Notes under the pieces: generated by a model
The model's input: the letters and a program-made list of their open reading frames with translations, nothing else
Told to the model about the DNA's origin: nothing
The model's database searches: none
Shown: piece by piece, positions 44,908 through 54,336 of the stretch
Layout: the number at the start of each line of letters is the position of its first letter
How positions within the stretch are numbered: the first letter of the stretch is position 1
Source: Brucella tritici
GTDB lineage: Bacteria; Pseudomonadota; Alphaproteobacteria; Rhizobiales; Rhizobiaceae
NCBI RefSeq assembly: GCF_008932295.1
Contig: NZ_WBWA01000001.1
Span: 1 to 64,000 of the forward strand
Direction of reading: 5' to 3'
Length of the DNA stretch: 64,000 nt
Program-made: the position numbers and the translations under genes

Positions 44908-46269
44908 TCAAGGCTGGGTGAAAAGTGTCGCAACAGCTTTCAGGTTCTCTGCATCGTCAAGATCACGCAAATCCCCATAGATCTGATCCGCGGCTGGAAG
45001 CGCCGCACAACAATCAAGAAATTTCCGCGTCCGGTCATCGGCGCTGAACGGTTGCTGTAGAGTACCGACGGCGAAGCTGCGCGACGCCTGTAAAACACGC
45101 CCGTTTTTCAGTGTAACGGTTGCGACATGCGGCAGCTTTTCCGCTGATGCCCGTTCTTCCTCCATTGAATAACTTCGCATGGCGATAACACCGAGCAGTG
45201 AATCGTCCCGGAAAGCACCCACAGCCTCCGGGGTGAAATCTGCAAGTGCCAGATATCCCTGCCGCAGGGCACGTGCGACGCAATATTGCATGGAGAAGCG
45301 TGCCTGCATCTGGTCGGCCGGCTGCATATAGGCAAGATTGCGATAGTTCGCGATCCCAACCAATGTATCTACAGCCACGACATCCTCGGCATCAAACCCG
45401 TGTTCTTCCTTAAGATCAAGCAATGAGTCGACGATCATATGGGTGGACCCACAGCAAGGATGCCGTTTCGGCATGACACCGGCCGTTTCGATCACATGCG
45501 CCTTATCGGTAAGGATATCTTCGATATCCCAACCGAGACGTGGATCCCCCGCAAATAGCTCACGAATACCCTGCTCCCCTTCCAGAATATCGTGCCGGGC
45601 CTCCATTCCGGCTTTTGCGAGCAATGCAGCTTCAACGGCATTGCGCGCGGCCATGCCTGCATGAAACGGCTTGATCAGCGTGCCGAACTGACCTTTCGTG
45701 CCGGATGCGAAACTGGCAGCGATAGTGATCGCCTGTGTGGTCGTCGCGATGTCGAGACCGAGCATATGAGCCGTAGCGACAGCCGTGCCAATACTCCCCA
45801 CCGTTGAGGTGCCGTGCCAGCCAGCTGTATAATGTACCTGTCCCAGGCCCTCGCCTACCAGGGCCTGTGCCTGCAGTCCTGCCAGATAGGCGTCAATCAG
45901 ACGCGCTCCTGCGGTTTCATCCAGATCAGTCAGCGCCAAGATAGCGGGCACAATCACCGCCGAGGCATGGCTCATGCCGGGCAGGAAATTATCGTCGAAA
46001 TCGAGCGCATGCGCTGCTGTACCATTGACCAGCGCAGCGAACATCGGGCTGCCTGTTCCTCCCGCAGCCAACAAAGCAGTTCCGCCAGCGCTGAATTCTG
46101 CAAAGGCTTTCGCAACGCTTTTCGTGCTGATATCGTCGCGGCCTGCCACCATACAGGCCAACGTATCTAAAATGGCGTCACGCGCGAGTGTCCGCGCATC
46201 GGGGCTCACCACCGGTTTTGCACATGCCGAAGCAATCGCGAGTGCGACTGTCACCTTTTCCCGCTGCAT
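44908..46269 (-). CDS. MmgE/PrpD family protein
   Basis: A 453-residue protein of the MmgE/PrpD family, which includes 2-methylcitrate dehydratase and iminodisuccinate epimerase. Family blocks seen are NGTAAHALDFDDNFLPG, the GTKGQFGTLIKPFHAGMAARN segment and PKRHPCCGSTHM. No methylcitrate-cycle genes are nearby; instead it is the last gene of a peptide-importer operon, 4 bases after a beta-lactamase-fold hydrolase. A dehydratase or epimerase acting on a released acidic amino-acid derivative is a possibility, but nothing in the sequence fixes the substrate. ATG 46269 is preferred over a start at 46290 that lies inside the upstream gene. Confidence 0.85.
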   Translation of the reverse strand: MQREKVTVALAIASACAKPVVSPDARTLARDAILDTLACMVAGRDDISTKSVAKAFAEFSAGGTALLAAGGTGSPMFAALVNGTAAHALDFDDNFLPGMSHASAVIVPAILALTDLDETAGARLIDAYLAGLQAQALVGEGLGQVHYTAGWHGTSTVGSIGTAVATAHMLGLDIATTTQAITIAASFASGTKGQFGTLIKPFHAGMAARNAVEAALLAKAGMEARHDILEGEQGIRELFAGDPRLGWDIEDILTDKAHVIETAGVMPKRHPCCGSTHMIVDSLLDLKEEHGFDAEDVVAVDTLVGIANYRNLAYMQPADQMQARFSMQYCVARALRQGYLALADFTPEAVGAFRDDSLLGVIAMRSYSMEEERASAEKLPHVATVTLKNGRVLQASRSFAVGTLQQPFSADDRTRKFLDCCAALPAADQIYGDLRDLDDAENLKAVATLFTQP

Positions 46270-46273
46270 GACA

Positions 46274-47275
46274 TTACCCCTGAAAAGCATCCAGAATGAG
46301 CTTCAAGAGACGCCCGAACTTGTGTCGGTTCAGCTGACGCCCAGCAATGTCCGTATCCACACGATGCACAATCACCATGTCGAGCGCGGGCAATACGATA
46401 CAGAAATGGCCGCCGGCACCGAAACCTGCATAACTGCCTTTCGGTGTCACCACACCGGGGAAAAACACGCCGTCTCGCTCCAGCCACCACATATAGCCAT
46501 AAGCGCCACGTGCACCGGCATGAGAGTAAGGCATCACACATTCCTGCGCCCACCCCTCAGGTAGGACGGGCGCACCATTCCAGCGACCATTGCGCAGATA
46601 AAGCTGACCGAAGCGCGCCAGATCGCGTGTCGACAGACGGAACGGGTAAGCGGCGTGTCGGCTTTCCATAAAACGGTCATGCCAACCGTCCGGCTTGTCA
46701 CCGTCGAGTCTAAAATCCTCAAGGCCAAGCGGCTTTGCGATACGCTCATCGAAAGCCTGGTGCACGGTCCTGCCGGTTAACTGCTCAAAAATAGTGCCTA
46801 GTGCGTTGAAATCCCAGTTGTTGTAGCACCAGAAGGTGCCCGGTGCATGGGAATGACGCTTTTCCTTGATCATCCGCATCCACGGGGTCTCGTAGCCCGC
46901 CGGATGATAAATGCCGGAACGCGCGGTCAAGAGATCATAAACCGTCGCCTGTCTCTCAACTTCGCTCAAGCCTTCATTGTCATCAATGCCTAGCTGCTCA
47001 AGCGTCAAGCTGAGATCAACGGTGCCATCAGTCACATCCTGTCCCATCAATGCGGCAAGGATGCTCTTGCGAATAGAATGGCAGAGATATTTGTGCGTGA
47101 TGTCGCCATATGTGTGGACGATCTTGTTACCTTGGACGATCATCAACGCATCGGTTTCTTGTTGGTCCGCGCAAGCATCGACGGCACTTAATCCAGCTTC
47201 CGACCAGCCCGCCGCAGCAGGGCTCTTCAAACGTTCCCATTCCTGTCCAGGATTGGCCACCGAATGATAGTTCAT
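46274..47275 (-). CDS. Beta-lactamase-fold serine hydrolase
   Basis: A 333-residue class C beta-lactamase/penicillin-binding-fold protein. The nucleophile motif is SIRK (67-70), the second motif YNN in FWCYNNWDFNALG, and the third region GSYAGFGAGGH is closer to esterases than to KTG of beta-lactamases. There is no signal peptide, so it should be cytoplasmic. It overlaps the preceding ATPase gene by four bases and precedes the MmgE/PrpD gene by four bases. It may hydrolyse an imported amide, ester or D-amino-acid peptide. Confidence 0.82.
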   Translation of the reverse strand: MNYHSVANPGQEWERLKSPAAAGWSEAGLSAVDACADQQETDALMIVQGNKIVHTYGDITHKYLCHSIRKSILAALMGQDVTDGTVDLSLTLEQLGIDDNEGLSEVERQATVYDLLTARSGIYHPAGYETPWMRMIKEKRHSHAPGTFWCYNNWDFNALGTIFEQLTGRTVHQAFDERIAKPLGLEDFRLDGDKPDGWHDRFMESRHAAYPFRLSTRDLARFGQLYLRNGRWNGAPVLPEGWAQECVMPYSHAGARGAYGYMWWLERDGVFFPGVVTPKGSYAGFGAGGHFCIVLPALDMVIVHRVDTDIAGRQLNRHKFGRLLKLILDAFQG

Positions 47276-48069
47276 ACCCGTATTTCCCCAGCCTGATTAT
47301 GTGCGACGGCTTCCACGCTGGCCTGCAGGAATTCCTGCGTATATTCGGCCTTGGCACGTGAATGACGAAGATCGTCCGCCGTCAGTTCTTCCAGAATGAT
47401 GCCCTTATGCATAACCCCGACACGCTCGCAGATATGGGCCACTACGGCGAGATCGTGCGAAACCATGAGGTAGGTGAGATTGCGCTCGCGGCGCAGCACC
47501 TTGAGCAAATTGAGAATTTCCGCTTGCACTGAAACATCGAGAGCGGATGTCGGTTCATCGAGCAGCAGTACGTCCGGCTCGATGATAAGCGCACGCGCTA
47601 AGGCAACGCGCTGACGCTGGCCGCCGGACAGTTCATGCGGATAGCGATAGAGGAAGCTTGGACCAAGACCGACCGCTTGCAATACGTCACGAATGCGTTC
47701 GTCCTTGCGATCCATGCCGTGAATAGCAAGCGATTCCGCCAGCACCTTGTGCACCTGCTTGCGCGGGTGCAGCGAAGCATAAGGGTCTTGAAACACCATC
47801 TGCACGCGACGGAAAAACGCCTTGTCCCGCTCGCCATCTATTTTCTGTTCGTCAAAGACAAAGTTGCCCTGATAATGCGGGATGAGACCTGCTAGCGCGC
47901 GCAGGATCGTGGACTTGCCACAACCGGATTCGCCGATCAGGCCATAGGCTTCACCGCGCTCGATATGAAATTTTACCTTCCTGACGACATTGGCGCGCTT
48001 TCGCCCTTTGCCGAAACTGATGGAAAGGTCCGAAACATCCACAAAGGAAGAGTTGGCCGCATGTGTCAT
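47272..48069 (-). CDS. Oligopeptide-type ABC ATPase (OppF/DppF-like)
   Basis: A 265-residue ATPase with Walker A GESGCGKS, signature LSGGQRQRVALARAL, Walker B LLLDEPTSALD and switch His in MVSHDLAVV. It is the second ATPase of the importer. Its start overlaps the end of the OppD-type gene by four bases and its end overlaps the hydrolase start by four bases, so the operon is tightly coupled. It is shorter than usual OppF (about 320 residues): the C-terminal peptide-importer extension is reduced to about 25 residues. Confidence 0.93.
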   Translation of the reverse strand: MTHAANSSFVDVSDLSISFGKGRKRANVVRKVKFHIERGEAYGLIGESGCGKSTILRALAGLIPHYQGNFVFDEQKIDGERDKAFFRRVQMVFQDPYASLHPRKQVHKVLAESLAIHGMDRKDERIRDVLQAVGLGPSFLYRYPHELSGGQRQRVALARALIIEPDVLLLDEPTSALDVSVQAEILNLLKVLRRERNLTYLMVSHDLAVVAHICERVGVMHKGIILEELTADDLRHSRAKAEYTQEFLQASVEAVAHNQAGEIRV

Positions 48070-48929
48070 AAGTTTTCTCCCGCCAGCGTCGGCTCGGTGA
48101 GCCAGCTCTTCTCGCGTTCGGGCACCTTCAGCATATCGACCGGCTGGTCCAACCGAGGAAGACTCGCCAGAAGCGCCTGCGTATAAGGATGACGCGCCTT
48201 ATGCAGCTCCTTGGCTGGTAGATCTTCCATGATGCGCCCCGCATACATGACCAGTACCCGGTCACAGAAATCAGCCACCAGATTGAGATCATGGCTGATG
48301 AACATCAGCCCGGTGCCTGAACGGCTGACCAGCTCATCGAGAATTGTCAAAACTTGGCGCCGGACGGTCACGTCGAGCGCGGAAGTCGGCTCGTCGGCAA
48401 TAATCATGTCCGGTTCGGGAATCAGCATCATCGCGATCATTACACGCTGCCCCATGCCGCCGGAAATTTCGTGCGGGAACAGACGCATGACACGTTCGGG
48501 ATCGCGGATATGCACGGCCTCGAGCATGGCAATTGTCTTCTGTCGCGCCTCTGCCGATTTCACCCGATGGTGTATCCGATAGGCTTCCATGATCTGATCG
48601 CCGATACGGATCAGCGGGTTTAGTGAGTATTTCGGGTCCTGGAGAATCATCGAAATGCGGTTGCCCCGCACGCTGCGCATCTGGCGCTCGCTGGCTGACA
48701 GCAGGTCAATCTCGCCGAAACGCAGGCGCTTGGCACGGATTTGTGCCACCTTTGGCGTCAGCTTGAGGATCGAGCGCCCGGTCATTGATTTGCCGGAGCC
48801 GGATTCGCCTACAATACCGACCTTTTCACGCCCGATAGAAAAGCTGATACCTCGAACAACATCGATGTTGCGGTCTGCGCCGGGAAAAGACACCCAAAGA
48901 TCGTCAACTTCAAGCAATGGTTTCGTCAT
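48066..48929 (-). CDS. Oligopeptide-type ABC ATPase (OppD/DppD-like)
   Basis: A 287-residue ATPase: Walker A GESGSGKS, the degenerate signature ISGGMGQRVMIAMML that marks the OppD side of the pair, Walker B MIIADEPTSALD and switch His in FISHDLNLV. The C-terminal HPYTQALLASLPRLD segment belongs to peptide importers. It starts 5 bases after the permease gene and partners the ATPase downstream. Confidence 0.93.
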   Translation of the reverse strand: MTKPLLEVDDLWVSFPGADRNIDVVRGISFSIGREKVGIVGESGSGKSMTGRSILKLTPKVAQIRAKRLRFGEIDLLSASERQMRSVRGNRISMILQDPKYSLNPLIRIGDQIMEAYRIHHRVKSAEARQKTIAMLEAVHIRDPERVMRLFPHEISGGMGQRVMIAMMLIPEPDMIIADEPTSALDVTVRRQVLTILDELVSRSGTGLMFISHDLNLVADFCDRVLVMYAGRIMEDLPAKELHKARHPYTQALLASLPRLDQPVDMLKVPEREKSWLTEPTLAGENL

Positions 48930-48934
48930 TGATC

Positions 48935-49867
48935 TTATCCGTTTCTGGGGTCGAGCACGTCGCGCAAACCATCACCGAAAAGGTTGAAGGCGAGGCTTGC
49001 GAGCAGGATTGCGGTGCCGGGTACGGCGGCAAGCCACCACGAGGTCATCATGAATTCCCGACCACTGGAAAGCATCGCACCCCATTCAGGGCTTGGTGGC
49101 TGAGCACCAAGGCCAAGAAAGCCAAGACCAGCGGCTGTGAGAATGATCGAAGACATGTTGAGTGTGATGCGGATTACCACCGAGGGAATGCACATGGGCA
49201 CGACATGCTTCGCGATCACCCGTATCGTGGAAGCCCCTTGCAGACGTATTGCGGCCACGTAATCGGACGAGCGAATGGTCAATGTTTCGGCACGGGCAAG
49301 GCGTGCTATCGGTGGCCATGCGGCGAGGGAGATGGCGATAACCGCATTCTCAATACCCGGACCAAGTGCCGCAGCGAAGGCTAGCGCCAGTACCAGACTG
49401 GGAAAGGCAAGGAAGATATCGACTATGCGCATCAGCGCCGTATCGACCCAGCCGCCCATATAGCCTGCGGTGGTGCCAACGACGAGACCGATGGGCGCAG
49501 CGATAACGGCGGTCAGCGTCACGATGTAAAGTGTGATGCGCGAGCCATAGACAAGACGACTGAAAATATCGCGACCCAACTCGTCGGTACCAAAGAAATG
49601 GTCGAGAGACGGTGGTTGGAGACGGTTCGCGAGATTGTTGGCGCCGATATCGTGTGTGGCGATCAAAGGTGCAAAAATTGCTATCAATACCAGAAGCACG
49701 ATCACTGCCATGCCGAAGACGGCGGATGTATTGGCCATCAGCTTGAACCAGGACCGGCGCAACTGCTGTATATTGGCCTGAAAGGCAGAAGTAGGTACCG
49801 GAGCAGTCAGCCAGGCCCGCAGGGAACCGGAAGTTTGCGCCGGTGATGTGCTGGTGTGCGTGTTCAT
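48935..49867 (-). CDS. Oligopeptide-type ABC permease (OppC/DppC-like)
   Basis: A 310-residue inner-membrane permease with a cytoplasmic N-terminal tail, an anchor helix (VFGMAVIVLLVLIAIFAPLI), FGTDELGRDIFSRLVYG typical of DppC, and the EAA-type loop (AIRLQGASTIRVIAKHVVP). The C-terminal FNLFGDGLRDVLDPR is the family ending. Ten bases separate it from the DppB-like gene. Confidence 0.93.
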   Translation of the reverse strand: MNTHTSTSPAQTSGSLRAWLTAPVPTSAFQANIQQLRRSWFKLMANTSAVFGMAVIVLLVLIAIFAPLIATHDIGANNLANRLQPPSLDHFFGTDELGRDIFSRLVYGSRITLYIVTLTAVIAAPIGLVVGTTAGYMGGWVDTALMRIVDIFLAFPSLVLALAFAAALGPGIENAVIAISLAAWPPIARLARAETLTIRSSDYVAAIRLQGASTIRVIAKHVVPMCIPSVVIRITLNMSSIILTAAGLGFLGLGAQPPSPEWGAMLSSGREFMMTSWWLAAVPGTAILLASLAFNLFGDGLRDVLDPRNG

Positions 49868-49877
49868 CGGCAGTTTC

Positions 49878-50954
49878 CTATCGTGTGCGGGGATCGAAAA
49901 CGCGATACAGGAGATCGCTGATCAGATTAATGCCGACAAATAGAATGCCGACGACGAGCGTACAGCCGACCACCGCGTTCATGTCGCCTGCCAGAAGCGC
50001 ATTGGTGAGGTAACGCCCAAAGCCTGGCCATGCGAACACCGTCTCGGTCAGCACCGCACCTTCCAGCAGGAAGGCATAGGACAGCGCCACGACCGTCACG
50101 ACCTGAACCGCGACATTGCGAAATGCGTGGCCCCAGACGGTGCGCGCCCAGGACAATCCCTTGACGCGCGCAGTGATGATATATTCCTGATTGAGCTGCT
50201 CGATCATGAAGCCGCGCGTCATGCGGCTAATGTAAGCCATTGAACCAAACGCGAGGATCAGGGCTGGCATGATGATATGGCTTACGGCGTTCCAAAATGC
50301 GTCCCACTGCCCCTGCATTGCACTGTCCACAAGCAGAAATCCGGTCGTCGGCTCGACGGAGTATTCGTAGATGAAATCTATCCGTCCCGGCCCACCGATC
50401 CAGCCGAGTGTGGCGTAAAATATCAAGAGCGCCATCAGGCCGAGCCAGAAGTTTGGTGTTGAATAGCCGAGCAGACTGACCATGCGAACGGCATGGTCCA
50501 GCGGCGAATTGCGATACATGGCAGAGAAGACACCAAGCGGAATGCCAAGCGTGGTGCCAATGAGAATAGCCACAGTCGCCAGTTCGATGGTGGCGGGGAA
50601 GACACGTGCGATATCTTCCAGTACCGGACGGCCAGAAGTCAGCGCATTGCCGAAATCGAACATAAGCGCATTCTTGAGGTAAAGGCCGTATTGCACGATC
50701 AACGGCTGATCAAGACCCAGCTTACGATACATCGTGTCATAGGCTTCCTGAGAAACATTGTCCCCCAGCATGGCGATAACCGGATCGAGCGGCAAAAGGC
50801 GGCTGATGAAAAAGGTCAGCGTGATCAGCCCCAGAAGCGTAATCGCCACTGAGATAATCAGGCGCGCTGTGGCGGCGAGAAACTGAAGCACTGGACCGGC
50901 CTCCCTGTCGCGGTCGGCCTCCTCCACGTCTTCCATGATTTCGTGCGTCGTCAT
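49878..50954 (-). CDS. Oligopeptide-type ABC permease (OppB/DppB-like)
   Basis: A 358-residue permease with six membrane segments, longer than usual because of a cytoplasmic N-terminal tail of about 30 mainly acidic residues (EIMEDVEEADRDREAG) and an insertion of about 25 residues in the periplasmic region after LGWIGG. Core motifs TLTFFISRLLPLDPV and ARVKGLSWARTVWGHAFRN are those of DppB. ATG 50954 is used; an in-frame start at 51029 would add an unlikely leader. A hairpin lies between this gene and the binding-protein gene. Confidence 0.9.
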   Translation of the reverse strand: MTTHEIMEDVEEADRDREAGPVLQFLAATARLIISVAITLLGLITLTFFISRLLPLDPVIAMLGDNVSQEAYDTMYRKLGLDQPLIVQYGLYLKNALMFDFGNALTSGRPVLEDIARVFPATIELATVAILIGTTLGIPLGVFSAMYRNSPLDHAVRMVSLLGYSTPNFWLGLMALLIFYATLGWIGGPGRIDFIYEYSVEPTTGFLLVDSAMQGQWDAFWNAVSHIIMPALILAFGSMAYISRMTRGFMIEQLNQEYIITARVKGLSWARTVWGHAFRNVAVQVVTVVALSYAFLLEGAVLTETVFAWPGFGRYLTNALLAGDMNAVVGCTLVVGILFVGINLISDLLYRVFDPRTR

Positions 50955-51048
50955 CTGCAAATTCCCGAAAGAGAAAAACGGGATGCCGGGCCGGGATTGC
51001 GCTGTAATCACAAGTGGCCATATGGTCATCCATCAAATCGAAGAACGC

Positions 51049-51074
51049 CCGGCGACTTCGAGGGAAGCCGCCGG
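51049..51074 (-). promoter_or_regulatory. Stem-loop between binding-protein and permease genes
   Basis: CCGGCGACTTC (51049-51059) pairs with GAAGCCGCCGG (51064-51074) with one mismatch and a four-base loop. There is no T-run. It resembles the hairpin at 9635-9661 in position and probable role: favouring more binding protein than permease. Confidence 0.5.
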
Positions 51075-51088
51075 TAGAGCTATTTTCG

Positions 51089-52705
51089 CTATTTCGCGGC
51101 CAGATCGTAATAGACGCGGAAGCCGTTCCAGCTCCAGTTCTTCATGGCCTTGTTGACGCCAGCGACATTGTAGATCTGGAAAATGAAGGCGTGCGGCCCC
51201 TTCTCCATCATCTCTTTCTGTAGATCGATATACATCTGCTTGCGCTTCGCCTCGTCTTTCTCAAACAAAGCCGCGTCGACTTCCTTGTTCACTGCTTCAT
51301 TGAAATAGCTTGCACGCCAGCTCGGATACATCGTCTGCTTTGCTTCAGTCCGATTGTCGGGATTGAATATCTGACGCGAAGCATTGCCATGGGCGTCCGG
51401 AACGGTAGTCTGCCAGCCCATCAGGGAGGTCTGGAATTCACGACCGCGAATACGGCTGAACAATTGCGCATTGGCCATGCGCTCGATCTTGATCTTCACG
51501 CCCACCTTGGCAGCGGCATCCTGAATGCTCTGGGCAATCGGAGCCGCATAAGGCGCGGTGCTGATAAACATCGTCGTCTCAAAGCCCTTCTCGTAACCGG
51601 CTTCCTTCAACAACTCGCGAGCCTTTTCGACGTCGAGCTGGAAGGGCTGGCCTTCTTTCTCATCCAGTGCGCCGAAGGCACCAAGTTGCACGAAGCTCGC
51701 ACGTGGCACGCCGACATTGTTGATGACCGTCTTGCCAAGACCATCATAGTCGATGAGATAGCGCATCGCGAGGCGCACCTTCTCATTGGCGAAGATCGGA
51801 TCGGCATTGTTGAAGTTCCAGTAGAACAGTGAAGGCTTCAACGAGCGCGAAGCGGTGACCTTGTCCTGGGTTTCCAGATCGCGCAGGTCCTCCGGCGTCA
51901 GATCGCGGGCGATGTCTATGTCACCTTTTTCAAGCAGCAGCCGTTGAGTTCCCGCTTCCGAAACATGGCGGATCAGTACCTGCTTGAGCTTCGGTGCTTC
52001 TCCCCAGTAATTGTCGGTCGCCTGAAGGATAACCACTTCGGCGGGGTTCCACCGCATCAACTTGTAGGGGCCAACGCATTCCGACCGAGTGGCCAGATAT
52101 TTGTTGCCCATGTCATTATCGACCTGGTTCTCCATCAACACCTTCTGATTAAGAAGGCTGGCAACCCGGTTGGCGGCAATGGCCGCCAGGATGAGATTGA
52201 CCGGATAGGGCTTGTCCAGCTTGAAAACGACAGTGTTGTCATCCGGCGCCGAGATGGTCTGATCCACATTCTCCTTGGTGAAACCATATTCCGTCAGCGT
52301 CGCAGCATTTCCGAAACCGAGCTTGACCGCGCGCTGGAGCGACCAGGCCATATCGCCTGCCGTCGCCTTGTCGCCATTGTCGAACTTCAGATCATCGCGC
52401 ATGTGGAACGTGATCTGCAGGCCGTCCTGCGAGACATCCCAGCTTTTGGCGAGTTGCGGCACGATCTTGGTTTCGTCAGCCGGATCGAAATCCACCATCG
52501 GGTCACAGATATTCTGGATGATCTCGTTGGTAGCCGCCTCGCCGATCTGCGCGGGATCAAAAGTGCTGATAGCGTCGATGTTCCATGCCATGACAAGCGC
52601 ATTCGGCGGTGAGGCGGCTTCAGCCGCGAACGTCGCAGCGCCCATGCCGGCGGCAAGCGCAAGTGCTGTCGTGCGACGCAGGATGGATGTCTTCTGTCTT
52701 TGCAT
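51089..52705 (-). CDS. Periplasmic substrate-binding protein, Dpp/Opp class
   Basis: A 538-residue family 5 solute-binding protein with a Sec signal peptide (residues 1 to about 30, cut after AEA) and the mature opening PPNALVMAWNIDAISTFDPA. It has the usual QITFHMRDDLKFDNGD and SECVGPYKLMRWNPAE segments. AAGGGG before ATG 52705 marks the start; the frame is open to 52774 but without a binding site. With the four genes that follow it makes a complete peptide-type importer; the ring of peptidase genes upstream suggests peptide cargo. Confidence 0.93.
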   Translation of the reverse strand: MQRQKTSILRRTTALALAAGMGAATFAAEAASPPNALVMAWNIDAISTFDPAQIGEAATNEIIQNICDPMVDFDPADETKIVPQLAKSWDVSQDGLQITFHMRDDLKFDNGDKATAGDMAWSLQRAVKLGFGNAATLTEYGFTKENVDQTISAPDDNTVVFKLDKPYPVNLILAAIAANRVASLLNQKVLMENQVDNDMGNKYLATRSECVGPYKLMRWNPAEVVILQATDNYWGEAPKLKQVLIRHVSEAGTQRLLLEKGDIDIARDLTPEDLRDLETQDKVTASRSLKPSLFYWNFNNADPIFANEKVRLAMRYLIDYDGLGKTVINNVGVPRASFVQLGAFGALDEKEGQPFQLDVEKARELLKEAGYEKGFETTMFISTAPYAAPIAQSIQDAAAKVGVKIKIERMANAQLFSRIRGREFQTSLMGWQTTVPDAHGNASRQIFNPDNRTEAKQTMYPSWRASYFNEAVNKEVDAALFEKDEAKRKQMYIDLQKEMMEKGPHAFIFQIYNVAGVNKAMKNWSWNGFRVYYDLAAK

Positions 52706-52786
52706 TGCTGTCCCCTTTTTATGGTTGGGCATTTTCGAAATGTGCTGCGCGCGGACGCACAGCACGAAATGCAATCATTCTGCCAG

Positions 52787-52892
52787 TTAGAGCGCGTTTC
52801 GATCCGATAGGATCAGATCGGCGCTCTAAGTTTCTCTTTCCAAAGCAAAATCTTATCGATCCTCGTTTCACTCCGGTCGGTTTGTGCTCTAA
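52787..52892. repeat. Palindromic repeat of rhizobial type
   Basis: TTAGAGCGC (52787-52795) pairs with GCGCTCTAA (52821-52829) around GATCCGATAGGATC, and a further GCTCTAA ends at 52892, overlapping the M20 stop codon. The AGAGCGC...GATC...GCGCTCT architecture is one I associate with dispersed palindromic repeats of Hyphomicrobiales genomes; the family link is from memory. Confidence 0.6.
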
Positions 52893-54313
52893 TTTGCCGG
52901 GCGCGGCTGAAGTGGCGGATTGACCTCTGGCGGGATCGGGCAAGTGTAGGGCGTCTTTGCCGTACGGGCCTTGTGATCAGCTTTGGCGTTGCTCAGGATT
53001 TTCTCGTTCTGAAGAACATCAAGCGCAGTGCCCGCCATTACCTTGGCGGCATAGACCATGCCCTTATGCGCGGCCGGCATTTTGCCTTGAGCGGTGATCT
53101 GCCACGAATGACCGGGCGAACCGATCGCATGCGTTGCCACGCGCGCCTGAACGGTTGGCACGACCCAGCTCACATCACCCAGATCAGTGGAACCGATCAT
53201 CGGCACACCTTTCTGCTCACGCGGCAAGACGTAGTCGCAAAGCGGTTCATTTTCCGCCAGCGGCTGGCCGACGCGCAGATAATCAGTTTCTATATCTTCC
53301 TTCGACAAGGTTGCCTGGATCTCGGCTGCGAATGCGCGATCTGCATCATCAAACGGCACACCGCCCAGACGTTCCATGTTCGAATGCATCGCAATTTCCA
53401 GCGGCGTATTGCCGAGCAGGTTCGAAACCGCGCTCATAATGGAGATATCGACGGTCGTTTCCGTCATCATCGCAGCGCCCTCGGCAACCTTCTTCACTCG
53501 TTCATTGAGGGCGAACATGCCCGACAGGTCGGTGGCGCGGATGGCATAGCGCACCTTGGCTTTGGCCTGAACGACATTTGGGGCGATACCGCCCGCATTG
53601 AGATAGGCATAGTGAAGACGGCAATCAGAAGGGATGTGTTCTCGCAGATAATTGCAGCCGACACTCATCAGTTCCACCGCATCCAGAGCCGAACGCCCCA
53701 GATGCGGTGCCGCGGCGGCGTGGGAGGCTCGTCCGGTGAATTCGAAATCCATGCGCGTATTGGCGAGCGACTGTGCGTCATCCACCTGCGTGAACGAAGC
53801 CGGATGCCAGCAGATGGCGATGTCGACATCGTCGAAAGCGCCAGCGCGCGCCATGAACGACTTGGCCGCGCCGCCTTCTTCTGCTGGGCAACCGTAATAG
53901 CGTACACGGCCTTTCTTGCCGGTCTGTTCCAGCCAGTCCTTGACCGCCGTCGCGGCCAGAATGGCAGCGGAACCCAGAAGGTTGTGGCCGCAGCCATGGC
54001 CATGTCCCGTACCAGGGATCGGACGCGGTTCCGCGATACCCGCTTCTTGGCTGAGGCCCGGAAGAGCATCGTATTCGCCCAAGATTGCGATGACTGGTCC
54101 GCCCTCACCGGCCTCGCCCATCACGGCGGTGGGAATGCCAGCCACGTTCTCGGCAATACGGAACCCTTGTTCCTTCAGCATTTCAGTATGCTCAGCACAG
54201 GACCGATATTCGGTATAAGCGATCTCCGGCATGCCCCAGACTCGATCACTCAAGGCTTCAAAATCAGCCTTTTTCGCGTCCACAAGATCCCAGATCTCTT
54301 CACCATTCTTCAC
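52889..54313 (-). CDS. M20 family amidohydrolase (AbgB-like)
   Basis: A 474-residue zinc amidohydrolase of the M20D/AbgB type, whose members split aminobenzoyl-glutamate and other N-acyl amino acids. Metal-binding blocks are GHGHGCGHNLLGSAA, YYGCPAEEGGAAKSF and WHPASFTQVD, and GSPGHSWQITAQG near the C-terminus. The start is a GTG at 54313 with GGGAGAG six bases upstream; a TTG at 54328 would lie before the binding site. It follows the S9 peptidase by 23 bases, so both belong to the same transcript. Confidence 0.88.
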   Translation of the reverse strand: MKNGEEIWDLVDAKKADFEALSDRVWGMPEIAYTEYRSCAEHTEMLKEQGFRIAENVAGIPTAVMGEAGEGGPVIAILGEYDALPGLSQEAGIAEPRPIPGTGHGHGCGHNLLGSAAILAATAVKDWLEQTGKKGRVRYYGCPAEEGGAAKSFMARAGAFDDVDIAICWHPASFTQVDDAQSLANTRMDFEFTGRASHAAAAPHLGRSALDAVELMSVGCNYLREHIPSDCRLHYAYLNAGGIAPNVVQAKAKVRYAIRATDLSGMFALNERVKKVAEGAAMMTETTVDISIMSAVSNLLGNTPLEIAMHSNMERLGGVPFDDADRAFAAEIQATLSKEDIETDYLRVGQPLAENEPLCDYVLPREQKGVPMIGSTDLGDVSWVVPTVQARVATHAIGSPGHSWQITAQGKMPAAHKGMVYAAKVMAGTALDVLQNEKILSNAKADHKARTAKTPYTCPIPPEVNPPLQPRPAN

Positions 54314-54336
54314 GGCGTACTCTCCCAACAGTGCTT

